Under the pieces are notes generated by a model. It did no database searches, was not told the DNA's origin, and saw only the letters and a program-made list of their open reading frames with translations. The translations under genes were made by a program, and so were the position numbers. From Buxus sempervirens (lineage: Eukaryota > Streptophyta > Magnoliopsida > Buxales > Buxaceae), in the NCBI GenBank assembly GCA_947561395.2, contig OX387182.1, positions 54,645,283 through 54,709,282 on the forward strand: a stretch of 64,000 nt of DNA, read 5' to 3'. Positions 1-11,779 of the stretch are shown here, in pieces. The stretch's first letter is position 1. Each line of letters begins with the position of its first letter.

Positions 1-204
1 AAGCTCCTCTTTCTGATATAATGTCGTCCAAATTTGCAACCTGATAATCATATCATATTAGACTCATAAGACCGCATGGAAGCACATGTTGCATCACATT
101 TCATAAGAACACGACACAACATCAAGATTACAGAACAAGTAACAAGTTTACCATGGCATATATATTAATCATTTTTTTTTCAGAAGTATATTTATGTTTA
201 TATT

Positions 205-805
205 CAAAGTTCGCCATTTCGGTGCTGCTTGGCATTTCGCCAAGCCACTGAAACAAACGGAATTTCGGCAACACGCCGCCTAAATTTCGCCGAAACGGGG
301 AAAAAAACAAGTTCTAGCGAAATTTAGCCAAAATTAACGAGATGCCAGCGAAAAGTTGGCGAAATGCAGTGAAACAACCCAAAATTTGGGTGATTTCAAT
401 TGAAAATACTCAAATTGTATGAAATTCAACCTAACTTAGACGAAATTTCATATGAAAAAGCTCTATTCCTGCATATTTGGATGAGAATTTAAACATTTAT
501 TGCTTAAAATCAATCATTTGCTTGGGATAAATAATTGATTTTAAGCAATAAATGTAAAGATTTTTTGTCCAAATAGAAGAAGAATAAATCTTTTCGTAGA
601 AAATTTCATCTAAATTGGGCTAAATTTCATACAATTTGAGCATTGTAAATCAAAATCACCAATTTTTTGATTGTTTTGCAGCATTTCTTTCCATTTCGCT
701 AGCGTACAAGAAGATTCTATTTTTCCCCCTGTTTCGTGCTGCTAGGGGGGTGAAATCCAAAATTTCGCCAGCACCTCGCGAGGTGTCGCCGAAACGGCAA
801 ACACT
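205..805. mobile_element. Foldback Mutator-like MITE with 9-bp target duplication
   Basis: A 601-bp element is bracketed by perfect 9-bp direct repeats GTTTATATT at 196-204 and 806-814. The ends are inverted (CAAAGTTCGCCATTTCGG at left; AGTGTTTGCCGTTTCGG read inward from the right). Most of the element is one long imperfect hairpin; its centre (about 494-555) has 22-nt perfect arms, ACATTTATTGCTTAAAATCA and its complement. The 9-bp duplication and long terminal inverted repeats fit Mutator-like non-autonomous elements. No transposase is encoded. It sits in intron 1 of the GLU1-like gene. Confidence 0.85.
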
Positions 806-1225
806 GTTTATATTATAGTAGTATCCACAATTTGGTAAAACAGAGCAAGGAAGAGAAATTCTTTGTTAAGGCTTCCCATTAAGATGCTTTATGTCCTTAG
901 CAGTACACATGAAAGAATATAGTTTTTCAACGACATCACCAAGCCAAAACATTTCCTTCATGTGTGAAAAGAAAAACAAAATTTTCATGTGATAATCATG
1001 TTTATTAGGTTCAATGTCTAGACAATAAGGTGCTAATTTACATGTAGAACAAAAGAACGCTAACAAGGATCACCTATTTCACTCATAAACTCACTATCAT
1101 AAGTGGCCAAAAAAAATTCTCATCCAATTTCTTTCAGAAAGGTATAACTAAAGATAGACATAAGAGTGCATCTAGATGAAAATTTTCATACATGAGACAC
1201 AACATATGCTCCAAATTCCTATCAC

Positions 1226-1254
<29 letters not shown>
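1226..1254. repeat. Poly-A tract (29 bp)
   Basis: Twenty-nine consecutive A residues. No retroposon body could be recognised immediately upstream, so it may be simple slippage or an old retroposon tail. Confidence 0.9.
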
Positions 1255-1257
<3 letters not shown>

Positions 1258-2805
1258 AATACAAGAAAAATGTGAAGATTTGTAAATTGACAATGATAAA
1301 ACAAACAGGGGGACCAGAAAGTTCTGGAGTACCATGGGACAGTCAAAATATGGTAAAATTAGGAGGATGGAGGCTCATCCATTAACTGTAAAATTATGAT
1401 ATTTCAGAAAGGATGCACAGAGGTCAAGAATAAAGTAATAATTCCATGACCACTTTTGATGGAGACTCAAAGATGAAAAATTTAGCACCTTGAGAGAAGT
1501 TCTCTCTTTGAAGGGATAAAACTTTCCTCGTCAAAGTTGCTTTTGCTAGTTTTGTCATATACTTGTATCACTTCTCAAAACTCCAGAACTGATGACCAAG
1601 CATTTCAAGAAGCTTAAGCTTCAAAGAGATTTCAAATAAGGAGTCAAGGCACTAGAAAAATGTCAATTTCTTTTAGTCCCTTGTTCGCCGATTAAAAAAA
1701 AAACTAAGAAGCCCGGGAATTAAAAAATTAGAAGTTATACACCCCAAAAAAAACTGTAGAGGTGACAAAAACATCTAATGACATAATGTGATAAATGGCA
1801 AACATGGGTAGCAGAAAAAAAGTCAAAAATTTTTTTAAAGTGAAAATTTTTTGAACTTTGACTTCACAAGTTTTTTCGTGGTTCCAAATTAGAGAGAAAC
1901 ATGGTGTAAAACTAAGTAATTTTAGGAAATATCAAGAATATGGAGAATTTAACAGGGTCACATTCACTTATGCATTATGCAACTTGGTCTAGTCACATAC
2001 GCAATTTCAAGGGTCATACAAATCAATCAGGTTAATAAAATTACAAATTTTCACAACTAAGAAAAGATTAGAAAATTAAAAAAATATCACCATAGTTGTA
2101 GAAATGATCTAAATTTTAAATTAGTGCTCAATCAAAAACCAAAAATATTGGTAAAAGAAGAATTTATCAAACAGATTTTATGACCAGTGAAGTCGGGCTA
2201 ATGCTACCTTACAAGCACTATGCGGTCACATAATTGCCAATGTTATAGCACAATATCCTATGTGATTCCATGGCCAGTACAGTTTGCGGGACAATAGCTG
2301 TGATTTCTCACTAAAATTCACATGTGATCAGAAAATCACATAAGAAGATACTTTTTACAACAACAAAATGGCACACAAATAAATCTAAATACTATTAAAA
2401 TCTTTCTAGCTGTGACAATTAAGATGTGTATCTTGTGTATTGAGCATGTATTATGTATTGGCATCTATATTATCCATAAATTTCTTTGATATTATCATAA
2501 AATAGCCATCACATTTCTTTTCTTGAAATCAAATTATAACAAATTTTACCCTAAATAAAATAGAATTTAAAGTATTGTATAATCATTACAATATCTTGTT
2601 TACAGTGAAACTTGAGTTTGGGATTGCTCTTGAATATAATAATTAAGATAATTTTTTTTAAAAGAAAGTTTCCAGCAATAAAAGATCGCCCTTTGTTATC
2701 ACAAATATATTATTCTTATAAAATTACTCAAAAATATAATATGATGTATGGGCGAAGAACGTACATAAGTTTTTCAACTTTTTAGGTTTTTTGTCACTTA
2801 CTAAA

Positions 2806-5070
2806 TAACAACAACAATAATGCCTTATAGGTGAAATCAACAAGTACCATCTCATCATTCTCCACTGCCAAAGACCACATCTCCAATTCAGTTACGAGCT
2901 TTTAACTCTTTTATAAACCTAAAGTCCTGCTGGGAAATTATCTAGCCCTTTTATTGCCTTGAACTTGCACCAGATTCTATAATCATACCTTCTCAAGGAC
3001 ACAATCATGGGATCTGTAGTTAGCATATCTAAACAATCCTTCCAATTTTTACCTCTTACTAGAGCTACTCTTGGAGATTATCAAATACTTCCATCATCAT
3101 TTTTCTTTGTACTTAGAATCATTCGTCTCAATTATGCTAACCTTAAGAATGTGTTTCATTAGATAAATATTCTACTCTACATCTGATTGTTTATATAATT
3201 GCTACCTTATAGGATTTACTTATTAGGTTTAGTACAATGTAATATGAACCAATTAATGTTTTACAGGCACCTCTCCAATTAAGTCATGGAACTTTATTTC
3301 TACGTGCAAAATCTACTTCATAAATATCTCCCTCCTTATGACTCTTGTCCTATATGATTGAAGTGACCACTAAAAAAATTTGCGCTTCCAGTCCTTACTA
3401 AAGCCTTGCCCAAATTCACATTTTTTAAAAGGTGCACTTTGTGATTTGCGTTTGGTTCCACTTATTTAAAAAAAAAAATTTATTCCAAGGTATCCCTTCC
3501 AAATTCTAATTCTGCGTTTACTCTCTCTTGCTCTTTTTTGATCTACCAATAGATTTAGTACCAATCATTCACAAATGTTTTAAAACAAGGCACCCATTCT
3601 CAAAAATAAAACATCAATTTGACAATTACCAATGCAAAAGATTAAGGATTGATGATGTGTTATTGTTATTACAAACTAGTTGTTAATAAAACATGTATAC
3701 TTTAATATGTGGCTTGGGGGTCTGGGATGTCCACAAGCAACATCTAGTATTGAAGTTGCAAAGAATTATTCATATTGTCTCGCCTAGTCATTTTGACAAT
3801 TATAAACAAAACCATATGATTTACAAATAATTTAAATCTAGTACCTCCTCCTTGGTACAAGTTCATAACTCCTCCACAATCATTGAATGACTATAATGGT
3901 TTAATGATATCCCCCGGTGTATCAACGTTGTTAATGGAATTGCCTTGCTAAGCCAATTATGCTCACTCTACTTATAACTCCCTCATACTTATGTCATGTA
4001 TTCACAAGTATCTCCTTCTTTTGAAAAATGCACTAGACTAATTCCTACACATTGAAAGATATAATTTTATACTTCAAAAAAATAAATAAATAAAATATCT
4101 TTTTTCAAAAAAGAACTTCGGTATTATTTATATAGGTCACAATATATTCTAATTCCTAACAAGATAGAAATATAACTTCCCAGCATACAATGTGTTTGTC
4201 TTACTTTTGTTGTATCACCCCCATAATTTAATAGCAAGAATCAAAAATATTAAAAAAAAAAAATGCCTTAATCCAAGTAGTCTAGATAAAGTATACGAAT
4301 CTTTTTTTCATTGTATTTATGTATAAATACCATATATCTGTTCAAATTATGGGAATTCACATTACTCTAACCAACTCGATCCAAGCCCTATTCAATTTTC
4401 CGCCAATCCTTTTAGATCATTCAACATGAATCATTGTACACATCACAAAAGCCTCACTATGACTCCAATGTAGATTGATCGCATCAATTATCATCGCTCG
4501 GTGAACTACTTAACATAGCTAATGGCACTTCACTTGCATACAAGGCATAAAAAATCGTACATTTTTCCTATATAAGTGCTCAAATTGTTGAACAAATGTA
4601 TTTCATTAATATGTCTACATTCCTTCTTTCCACTAATAAGTTTTGATATGTTGCTAGCAACCTCAAAATTCTCACATTCCAATAAAAGAATATGGAACTT
4701 TCTTAGGTTGGCCTCCCTTTTCTGACTTTTCCAACATTTATTGCCCCTAATACCTTCATGGTTGTAAAGGGTGAGAAAGCATTTCCAAGATATTCAAAGA
4801 ATCAAAGTGCCTTAGAAACATTTTGAGCATGTTCAACTATATTTTTAAACCACCTTAACCTAATTTATTTTATGTGCCATTGAAGCTACTCTTAAACTCT
4901 CTTGATTATGTTCTTTCCTCTACTTCTACACTTCCCACATCCATCTCAGCATTATTATCCAAGCTACACAACTCCTATGAATATGCTGTATCTTCTTTGA
5001 CCAAATTTCAGCTTCATATGACATGGAAGGCCTAACAACAATTAGAAAGACCTCATATTTTCAGCCATTT
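2806..5070 (-). mobile_element. Decayed RTE-type LINE remnants, minus strand
   Basis: Read on the minus strand, 5060-4900 translates as a broken version of the conserved C-terminal region of plant RTE reverse transcriptases: VVRPSMSYEAEIWSKK, then IQHIHRS and MLRWMWE, corresponding to the usual IRPAMLYG.ECWA..., QH..KM and MLRWMCG. Further along (about 4870-4700) pieces like LRWF and RKGRPT follow. At 2950-2806 a segment reading MWSLAVENDEMVLVDF runs into a (TTG)n-like tail, the typical RTE 3' end. The distance between the blocks is longer than in intact elements, so other sequence is inserted. Many stops and frameshifts; not functional. Confidence 0.55.
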
Positions 5071-6005
5071 GGTCAATATCAGATATGAAACATAAATTCA
5101 ATTCTGTGTCTAAAAGCATAACTTTGGACATCCATTTTTTTTTTTAAATACATAAGCACAAAAATGCTTCTCCTTCAAGCATCCAACAGATTCATGTTCC
5201 TCAAGACTTTATCCAACAACTTGATAAACTAATGCATTAATGACTATTATGCCTTTCCACGTTTAATTTGAAGACTAGCCAATTGACAATCCTTATCTGT
5301 TTTAATCTTGGATTGTCTGAGGCTATTTCATAGTGGTAAATCTAATACCACAAGTACAGTAGATGCAATCTTATCACCCTGATACTGATCTTGGTGCTTT
5401 TGACATTCAATAATTCCTCAACTACTAAGGCTAACATGTTTTATGCAAAAAAAATTTATCTCACTCTTAGCCTCGTATTCCTTCTATCTCCGATTGATAT
5501 TCTTGCTCCACATATTTCCCCATCTGCCTGTGAGCCAGGCAAAGATGCAACAAACCAGGTAAGGACTGGACACAAATAAAAATGCTAACCCTGACCAAAC
5601 TCCAAGATTCAGAATCCCTTTCTGTACAGCAATTTATGCAAAACTTCTTCCAACATACATTGAGCCAACTGTCTACACGCAATGAATCAAATATCATTTC
5701 CTAGTTTCCATAGCAGTTATTTCCAGATAATCAAGTAAATCCATCGCAAAAAATACTCCATAGTCAACTAAACCACGCAGTATCAGTAACAGAAAGTATG
5801 AGTATCAAACAAATTGACATTACGATCACACGACATTTTATCAATTGATCATAAAATTTTCAATAGACGTGCTCATCAACACAAAAATAAACCGAAATAA
5901 CAGAATCTCTACCATAATCCTTGCCATTTGGAACTGCTTTTCGCGAGAGGATTTACAGAAAACTAGAGAATTACGCCATAGACTGTCAATTCTAGTAACG
6001 CTCAC

Positions 6006-6311
6006 CTCGGTTTCTGCATCCGGGCGAACATTAGATTCCTTCCAGCCGATGTCGATACGTTCCAAGTCCAAAAGAGCTTTCACTGAGCACCAGTTCTTCG
6101 CCGACGGTCCCCGGACACTCCGGGCACCTCCCACTCCAATTCTCCGCCTTGTCCGTTTCGATTTACACCAAAGACCTGAGAAGTCTCCAAAGAGAAGTCC
6201 TTTATTCGACGAGAGAACCGAGTTGCCCATAGTAGGTGAAGGAGAAAGACTGCTCAAGAGGCCATTAGAATAGAGAAGATGCGAAGCGGGAACCATGGAG
6301 TGGAGCGCCAT
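6006..6311 (-). CDS. GLU1: Ferredoxin-dependent glutamate synthase, first exon (partial gene)
   Basis: Fd-GOGAT is the plastid enzyme that transfers the amide of glutamine to 2-oxoglutarate using reduced ferredoxin. Only the first coding exon lies here: 102 codons from ATG at 6311 to a donor at 6005 (GAG|GTGAGC), phase 0. The N-terminus is rich in Ser and basic residues with few acidic ones, as in a chloroplast transit peptide. The block LLFGDFSGLWCKSKRTRRR (residues about 40-58) and SVKALLDLERIDI just before the mature region match my memory of dicot Fd-GOGAT precursors. The mature N-terminal segment (the catalytic Cys of the glutaminase domain) would be in exon 2, which I could not find in the window. 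An in-frame ORF extends 67 codons upstream of this ATG, but it is pyrimidine-rich leader and family precursors start at MAL. The alternative is another plastid protein with a similar leader. Confidence 0.68.
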
Positions 6312-6560
6312 GACCGATCGACGATAAACAAACGAAACCAGAGAATCCGAGAGAGAGAGAGAGAGCAAGAGAAGGAGGGACAGAGAGAGAAATCGTGTGA
6401 AGGAAAGAAGGAATGGATGTGAAGATAAAGAGAGCCTCGGAGCCACCCGCCTCCTCTCGCGTCTCCCTCGACTTGGTGGAGGCAGTGAGAGGTCTAATTT
6501 GCTGTGTGTCAAGGCGCCGTTTTAAGTAGTCTCGCAAATGGAATTAAAGTAGATTGATAG
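6312..6560 (-). promoter_or_regulatory. 5' leader and core promoter of the GLU1-like gene
   Basis: Upstream of the ATG, the minus strand is a long CT-rich leader (GA repeat on the plus strand at 6349-6366), common in plant 5'UTRs. A TTAAAA element on the minus strand around 6520-6526 is a plausible TATA-type box. No transcription start can be fixed from sequence alone. Confidence 0.4.
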
Positions 6561-6969
6561 ATCTGCGCCACATGATTACGTGGGCTACTTAATATCGTGA
6601 ATCTTTAGGTTGCATGGTTTTTCTCGCGAGGGAGGGAGCGCGTGATCGGCATGATCTGGACACGAGCCCTTTTAATCAACCGGCTATCCATGTTGCGATT
6701 AATGCTATCATTAACCTGCATCGCCCGGTCCCCGGACAAGTTTTTAGTCTACGAGCTGTCGCTCTCCCCCCGATTAGTCGGAATGCTTTCGCGAGCGCTG
6801 ACATATGTGTCAGGGGCCAATCATACCGAATCTCCCCGGGTTAACTGACATGTGACGCGGAATAAAAACGATTTTATAAGACTACTTTATATCGACCGTT
6901 CACTTTCCCCGTACAGCCATTATTCATGATCTCACAACGATAAATTGAAATAATATTTAAAATCAAAAG
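6561..6969. other. Upstream region of the GLU1-like gene, no gene seen
   Basis: More GC-rich than its surroundings, with two overlapping open frames (6614-6848) that resemble no family I know and have unconvincing composition. I treat it as promoter or intergenic DNA. Confidence 0.5.
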
Positions 6970-7250
6970 GCAATTGCATTGGGTTGAAATCATCTACCAG
7001 AGCTTACATGCGGGAGACCCTAGCAGCATCGCATCATGTGTAACATTTCATAGATGCTGTTTATTTTACATTTTTCTACCAAAATGTCAACTTGAAAACA
7101 CATTTTACATAGAAAAATGTGAGATGAACAGCGTTGGATGCTACACATGACAGGATTCTGCAGGGTGCCGCAATTGAGCATCCGTTGGATGCTACACATG
7201 ACAAGATACTGCAGGGTGCCGCAATTTAAACAGATGATTTCATTCGAGTT
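6970..7250. mobile_element. MITE with long inverted repeats and duplicated right arm
   Basis: The left part (from about 6980: GGGTTGAAATCATCT, then ACCCTAGCAG, ATCATGTGTAACAT, ACATTTTTCTA) is mirrored on the right in reverse complement (AGATGATTTCATTCG, CTGCAGGGTGCCGC, GCTACACATGACA, TAGAAAAATGT). The right arm segment ending in CTGCAGGGTGCCGCAATT is present twice in tandem (about 7131-7178 and 7182-7228). No target duplication could be fixed. Confidence 0.7.
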
Positions 7251-7260
7251 GTATTATATT

Positions 7261-7583
7261 TAAAGTTAGTTTTAGTGATATTTTTAAAAATAATTAAATT
7301 TGGTCAGAAAATTATCAAGATAATTAAATTTTAGTGATATTTTACTACTACAACAATTTAATACATAATGTTGGTAGAAGGTACAAACCATTTTATTGGT
7401 CTCGTGTTATTGATTTGTACAAATCACATGTTTGAGTAATATAAAGGCATTTTTGGAAGAATTTGTGTGTAATTGTAAAATGTCACTTACGTTGATAAAC
7501 GTTTTTTTAAAATTGAAATTTATAACCTTTCTGACTGAATTTTAATTATATTCTAAAAGTATCACTAAAACATAATTTCCCCT
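7261..7583. mobile_element. MITE of the TTTAGTGATA family, copy 1
   Basis: Terminal inverted repeats: left AGTTAGTTTTAGTGATATTT, right (inward) TTATGTTTTAGTGATACTTT; subterminal AATTAAATTTGGTCAG mirrors CTGAATTTTAATTAT. The same ends and internal text (GGCATTTTTGGA, TTGTAAAATGTCA) recur at 39515-40528 and 44913-45429. Non-coding. Confidence 0.8.
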
Positions 7584-8405
7584 TGATACAAGGGTGGTAA
7601 AATAATTGCTGCGTTTTCTGACGCACGTGTTCCTCTCCAACCGTCCCTTCCAACGTCCGAAACGTTAACCAGCCCTTCCGATTTCAACTTTTGTTATGGG
7701 CCCCACCTGAGTTTGGCCTTTTTCTCTTTGATCTCTCCGTAGTCCCCCACCGATGATGTCTCCTTCTCGGCTACTGACGGCCACTTGAGCTTCATCCAAA
7801 ATCAGTGTTTGCATTGGCTACGTTACAAAATAGGAAACAAAAAATATTATCTTAACCTAATAAGACACGTATAATGTATACTACATCATTTCAAATCAAA
7901 CGGTCAGCAGACTCAGCACCATTAAAAATGAAGAAAGGGTGCCACTTCATGTTTTGAGTTTTCATCTGTTAGTGGCATTTCTTGGATCTAATTGCATGAA
8001 AGGTCTATTAGTAAGCATATTAGAGATGGTCAATCATGACTAAGCATGCTTAAAGAGACACAAGCGTTTGTTCATTTGTATAACTCAATTAAGATAATTG
8101 AGTATTTTATTCTCTTATTGCGCTAAGAGTTGAAAATTTATCAAATATGAGATTACGTGTAACGCATTATTATGCTAAATAAATGAAATGACATAAATGT
8201 ACACTGGGTAGTGCATTGCATCCCAATGTTAAGTTAAACCCAATGGAAAGAAATATGAACGATAAACCACAAGGGTGTCGCACAAGTGAGGTGTTTAGGT
8301 AGATTTTTGCACCCTTTGGAATTTAAATAACCAATATAATATGTTGCTCTTTATGTAGGTTTTCTCTTATGCTTTTCTTACACCAATAGAAAATGAAATT
8401 GGTAC
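7584..8405. other. Intergenic, no gene recognised
   Basis: AT-rich, no sustained open frame, no RNA gene or clear repeat. The 7610-7790 part is comparatively GC-rich but shows no recognisable coding sequence. Confidence 0.5.
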
Positions 8406-8818
8406 TAGGGCTACACACCAGCACCGATACGGATTCCGGTATCTGGTCCCAGTGGCCCCCCTAGCTTTTATTTTTTAATTAAAAATATATATATTTTTAT
8501 ATGTTTTTATTAAAATTTATATTTTGCCCCCTCTAAAATTTCTAGTTTGTCGCCCAACTCATTGAAACTTCTATATTTCATGAAAACCCCCTCAAAAATT
8601 TCTGGTTTGTCCCCCCAACTCATTAAAATTTCTATATTTCATGAAAAGTGTTGATTGAAATTTTTTTTTTTTGCCCCCTCAAATTTGGAATCCTGTTCCG
8701 CCACTGTCCGACCCACCCTGGGGCTGGTGCCGGTGTCTCTTTTTGGGGCACCGCCCACCCCAGTATAGGTGCCAGTGGGGGGGCCTTCCCCGACAACGGT
8801 ACCCAGGCACCAGCCCTA
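8406..8818. mobile_element. hAT-like non-autonomous element, GC-rich ends
   Basis: Begins TAGGGCTACACACCAGCACC and ends with CAGGCACCAGCCCTA, whose complement TAGGGCTGGTGCC matches the start in hAT style. The right part (GGTGTCTCTTTTTGGG, GGGGGCCTTCCCCG) is shared with the copy at about 10985-11157. Flanking 8-bp duplications are not recognisable. Confidence 0.5.
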
Positions 8819-9109
8819 GGGTGGTCATCATCATCTTCTAACCTATAAAAGAAGTTGAAATGAAATGATGCCATACATCACTTTATAAACTCGCCACCTT
8901 GTTGACAACTTCACCTTCCCATTCGTTCTCAAGGTTTGCACCCAACTCAAAGCCTGAAAAAGCAAGGCCACCAGATCCATGCCCCTGTCTTGCTTCTCGG
9001 CTTCCAATGCAATCTCTACACCACTGTTGCTCCAAAAATGGGCCGGTGTGGACACGTGTCTGTGTTGATGATGTGTCTCTACGCGGGCGTGCCAGTATCG
9101 TTTGATACA
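8819..9109. other. Intergenic, nothing recognised
   Basis: Open frames on both strands overlap here, but none has family-like features. Confidence 0.4.
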
Positions 9110-10060
9110 ATGATTTTCGAATTGATTCCTGACCCCGGGCACCTGTTCCGAATCTGAACCGGGATCGGTTCAGTCGTACTGCAAGTCACCTGTAATAAAA
9201 TCGGTCAGGCGATGGTATGAAGACTAGGGGTTCAGTCTTCGTTTTGGGGTCTTGTAAGTGTTTGAAAGCAAAAGCAACTAACGGCACACAAATCCTTTAT
9301 TATTAAATCGGCCAAATAGCCGAAAACGACAACAGATAATCCTCAAAAGGGAAACAAATGTACAAAAGAAAACCGACAGGGCTCGCAGGACCGGCCTGTC
9401 CTAGTCTTATAGCCGTAATCGGGTATAAGCGCAGGAGGAAGGGGGCGGCTGCTAGCAAAGCCAGTTCAGGGGGTTCACCTTGGATTGCTGCTTACCCGAA
9501 AATACACGAGTCACCTGGCGTGAACAGAGCGAGTCTCGGGATCGGCTGCTCGGGATTCTGTAAATACAGAACTGCGAGTCAGGGGCGGCCTCAACTTACT
9601 CTCCGGTGGCAGGATTCTGGTGTTAGTCGGAGTAAAGAGGGGTCGAAGATGTCACTGCGACTGGAAGCAGTGAGAGAAGTCCTAGTTTATCCGTCTGTAT
9701 TAGAGGGGATAAAGGATCACGGATGATCAAAATAATATAATAACCGGTTGCGGTTGTGTGGATTGTGTCCTCGAGTTCTTCGAAGTTTATGCCTTTTATA
9801 GTCGCTCCTTGACGGTTGCTCAACGTCCCATTCTTGCACGATCTTTGAGGAACCTCTTTCCCATGTCTGCAGGTCCGTTTTGCTTTACCATAAAGTCTCT
9901 CAACGACCCACTTTTAGGAAGTTGAACCCACCTTAAATAACCACTCCACATTTTTAGAAAGTGGGGGACCCCACTCTCCACATCTTTAGAGAATTACCGC
10001 AGTATCTTCAATGAGCCGTAATCGGCCAAAAGGCATAATTGGTCAAATGCACCTTCTCAT
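9110..10060 (-). mobile_element. LTR-like promoter module, minus strand
   Basis: On the minus strand, a TATA box (ACTATAAAAGGCAT, near 9803-9790) is followed by a long leader and an AATAAA signal near 9300, the U3-R-U5 order of a retrotransposon LTR. The open frame of 122 codons on the plus strand (9358-9726) is antisense to this and probably meaningless. The ends and target duplication are not resolved. Confidence 0.35.
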
Positions 10061-10242
10061 AAATAAAAGGCAACTGAACATACCTTTTATCAAATAAAAG
10101 TATCATGGGGTTGATCAAGCGTCCAGCAAATTTCCTCAAACCCAATAAAGTAGCACATGCCATGATAACTCCTTTAATGGCTTTAATGGCAAAATCAGTC
10201 ACCATCATTTACCCAATAAACATATATATATTATACTTAGAG

Positions 10243-10447
10243 CCTTGTTTACTCCGATTTCACCGGGTTACGGCGGGTGTAAACATGGGTTTCACTTGAC
10301 CCGTATGTGGTAGGACACAGATCGGTCAAAAGATATACATGACCGTAAAACACTACCGTCGGGCTACAGCGGGTGTAAACACCTACATAAGCCACATAGG
10401 CACCACGTGTCCTTTTCTTATTCGTTGGTCATATAGGGTGTAAACAA
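10243..10447. mobile_element. Short inverted-repeat element (TTGTTTACNCC ends)
   Basis: Left end TTGTTTACTCCGATTTCACC, right end GGGTGTAAACAA (inward TTGTTTACACCC). Internal copies of CGGGTGTAAACA occur at about 10275 and 10370. A MITE-sized non-coding element; superfamily uncertain. Confidence 0.5.
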
Positions 10448-10479
10448 CCACCAATTCTCTCATCGCTCGATTCGGTTCT

Positions 10480-10944
10480 TGTGGAGATCTCCGGTCTACT
10501 ATAAAGGTGTTCGACCAAATGCCTCAAAGAAACATGATAACCTGGAATTCAATCATGGCATGCTTTATACGCAACGGCTTTGTTCATGCATCTCTCTTAT
10601 TTTTCCAGGTTGCCTCAAACCCCACAAAACTCTGACTCTAATACCATGTGCACTATGCTGCACACTCATGCCCGTATTGGGGTTGCTGTGTTTCGGAGTG
10701 GCAGAGCTGTGCATGGTCATATTATAAGAGAATGCTCTTATGTTATAACAAAAACAGTGACAATACCCTTTTGGAGAATGCTCTTATCCACATGTATATG
10801 GAATCTTCTTGTTTGAAATATGCAGAAAAGATCTTTCGTGGGATGCCAATGAAGATGAGGGATTTTATCACTTGGACTAGTATGATATTTGGGTACATGA
10901 ATTACAAGCTAGAGAAGTTTGCATTGTCCACATTTAAGATCTAA
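10480..10944 (+). pseudogene. Pentatricopeptide-repeat (PPR) protein fragment, frameshifted
   Basis: From about 10501 the frame reads KVFDQMPQRNMITWNSIMA then CFIRNGFVHASLLFFQ, the hallmark pattern of a PLS-type PPR repeat. After frameshifts it resumes with GRAVHGHIIREC (about 10700) and then ALIHMYMESSCLKYAEKIF and GMPMKMRDFITWTSMI (10780-10890), the next repeat. PPR proteins bind organellar RNA; this piece covers only two to three of the usual ten or more repeats and is broken by at least two frameshifts, with no start or tail. It is flanked by transposon debris and is best read as a dead fragment. Confidence 0.75.
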
Positions 10945-10984
10945 TAACTATGATGTTGCATTATTAAAAAAACAATTGGTCTAT

Positions 10985-11157
10985 AAAAATCCGGTGTCCT
11001 GAAACTGGCACCAAGAAAAACCAGCACCATTTGGCACTGGTGATCGGCTCACCCGGTGCTGGTACCAGTGTCTCTTTTTGGGACAAAGGCCACCCCGATG
11101 CCACTGCCGATGGGGGCCTTCCCCGGCACCGGTACCGGGTTTGAGCAGCCCTAATTG
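10985..11157. mobile_element. Second copy of the GC-rich hAT-like element (partial)
   Basis: Shares GGTGTC, CCAGTGTCTCTTTTTGGG and GGGGGCCTTCCCCGGCACCG with 8700-8818, and ends GAGCAGCCCTA (complement TAGGGCTGCTC). The left end is poorly preserved. Confidence 0.5.
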
Positions 11158-11779
11158 GTACTCTAAGTTTGAAAGGGTTTTGAACCCAAATCTCTAGTAT
11201 GATCTCTTATATTCCCCTTTGGCGGTCATTTTGGAAATGTGTTCCAAGGCTTGCAAGGAGTTACAACACTTGGAATGAATTCTGCCAATAAAAAGTGGCT
11301 TGCACGTTAAGAATGGATTTGGTGAAACGGGTTTTGGAAAATATACAGAAATCCAAAATTGGATAAAGACTCCTTTTTAGATTCTCAATTCTTATTTTGC
11401 AAGTTTGCAATGGCAATCTTGTAGTATTTGTAAATCCCAACAGACATGCTTAAAATATTCTATTAAACATTCTTTTTGGGACAATGACAAAGTTGTCTTT
11501 CAAAAAAAAGTTTCTAAAGTTGGAATGATGGTAAACTTATTATATTTGAATCTTTAAAATAAAAAAGTAGGAAGCCCTAATTCAAATGTCCAACCCATCC
11601 TCCCCTCACCCACTCTTGCAATGAGTACATAACTCATTTTCCATAATGGTTTCCTAAATCCAAAATGAATACTAAACAGTGCCTACTTCATGGAAGCTAT
11701 ATGAGAAAATAAAATGCATGGGGATGAAGTGAATCAATGTGAGGCGTTTCGATCACGCTTTTGACATGGTGTTGATCAT

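Larger units (their letters stand above)
1..6005 (-). other. Intron 1 of the GLU1-like gene, running off the window
   Basis: The exon-1 donor is at 6005 and no continuation exon (expected to encode ERGACGVGF or similar) was seen between it and position 1, so intron 1 is at least 6 kb here, or the downstream gene lies elsewhere. The stretch holds a foldback MITE (205-805), a poly-A tract (1226-1254), and LINE remnants (2806-5070). Positions 815-2800 and 5071-6000 are AT-rich with no coding or structured signal that I can recognise. Confidence 0.5.

Noticed and set aside
6614-6848. Two overlapping frames of 68-76 codons upstream of GLU1
   Set aside because: No recognisable motif; GC-rich promoter DNA readily stays open.
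7584-8400. Possible gene because of raised GC at 7610-7790
   Set aside because: No frame of length, no splice-consistent exons and no motif.
9358-9726. 122-codon plus-strand frame
   Set aside because: Antisense to an LTR-like module with a TATA box on the other strand; no family-like features.
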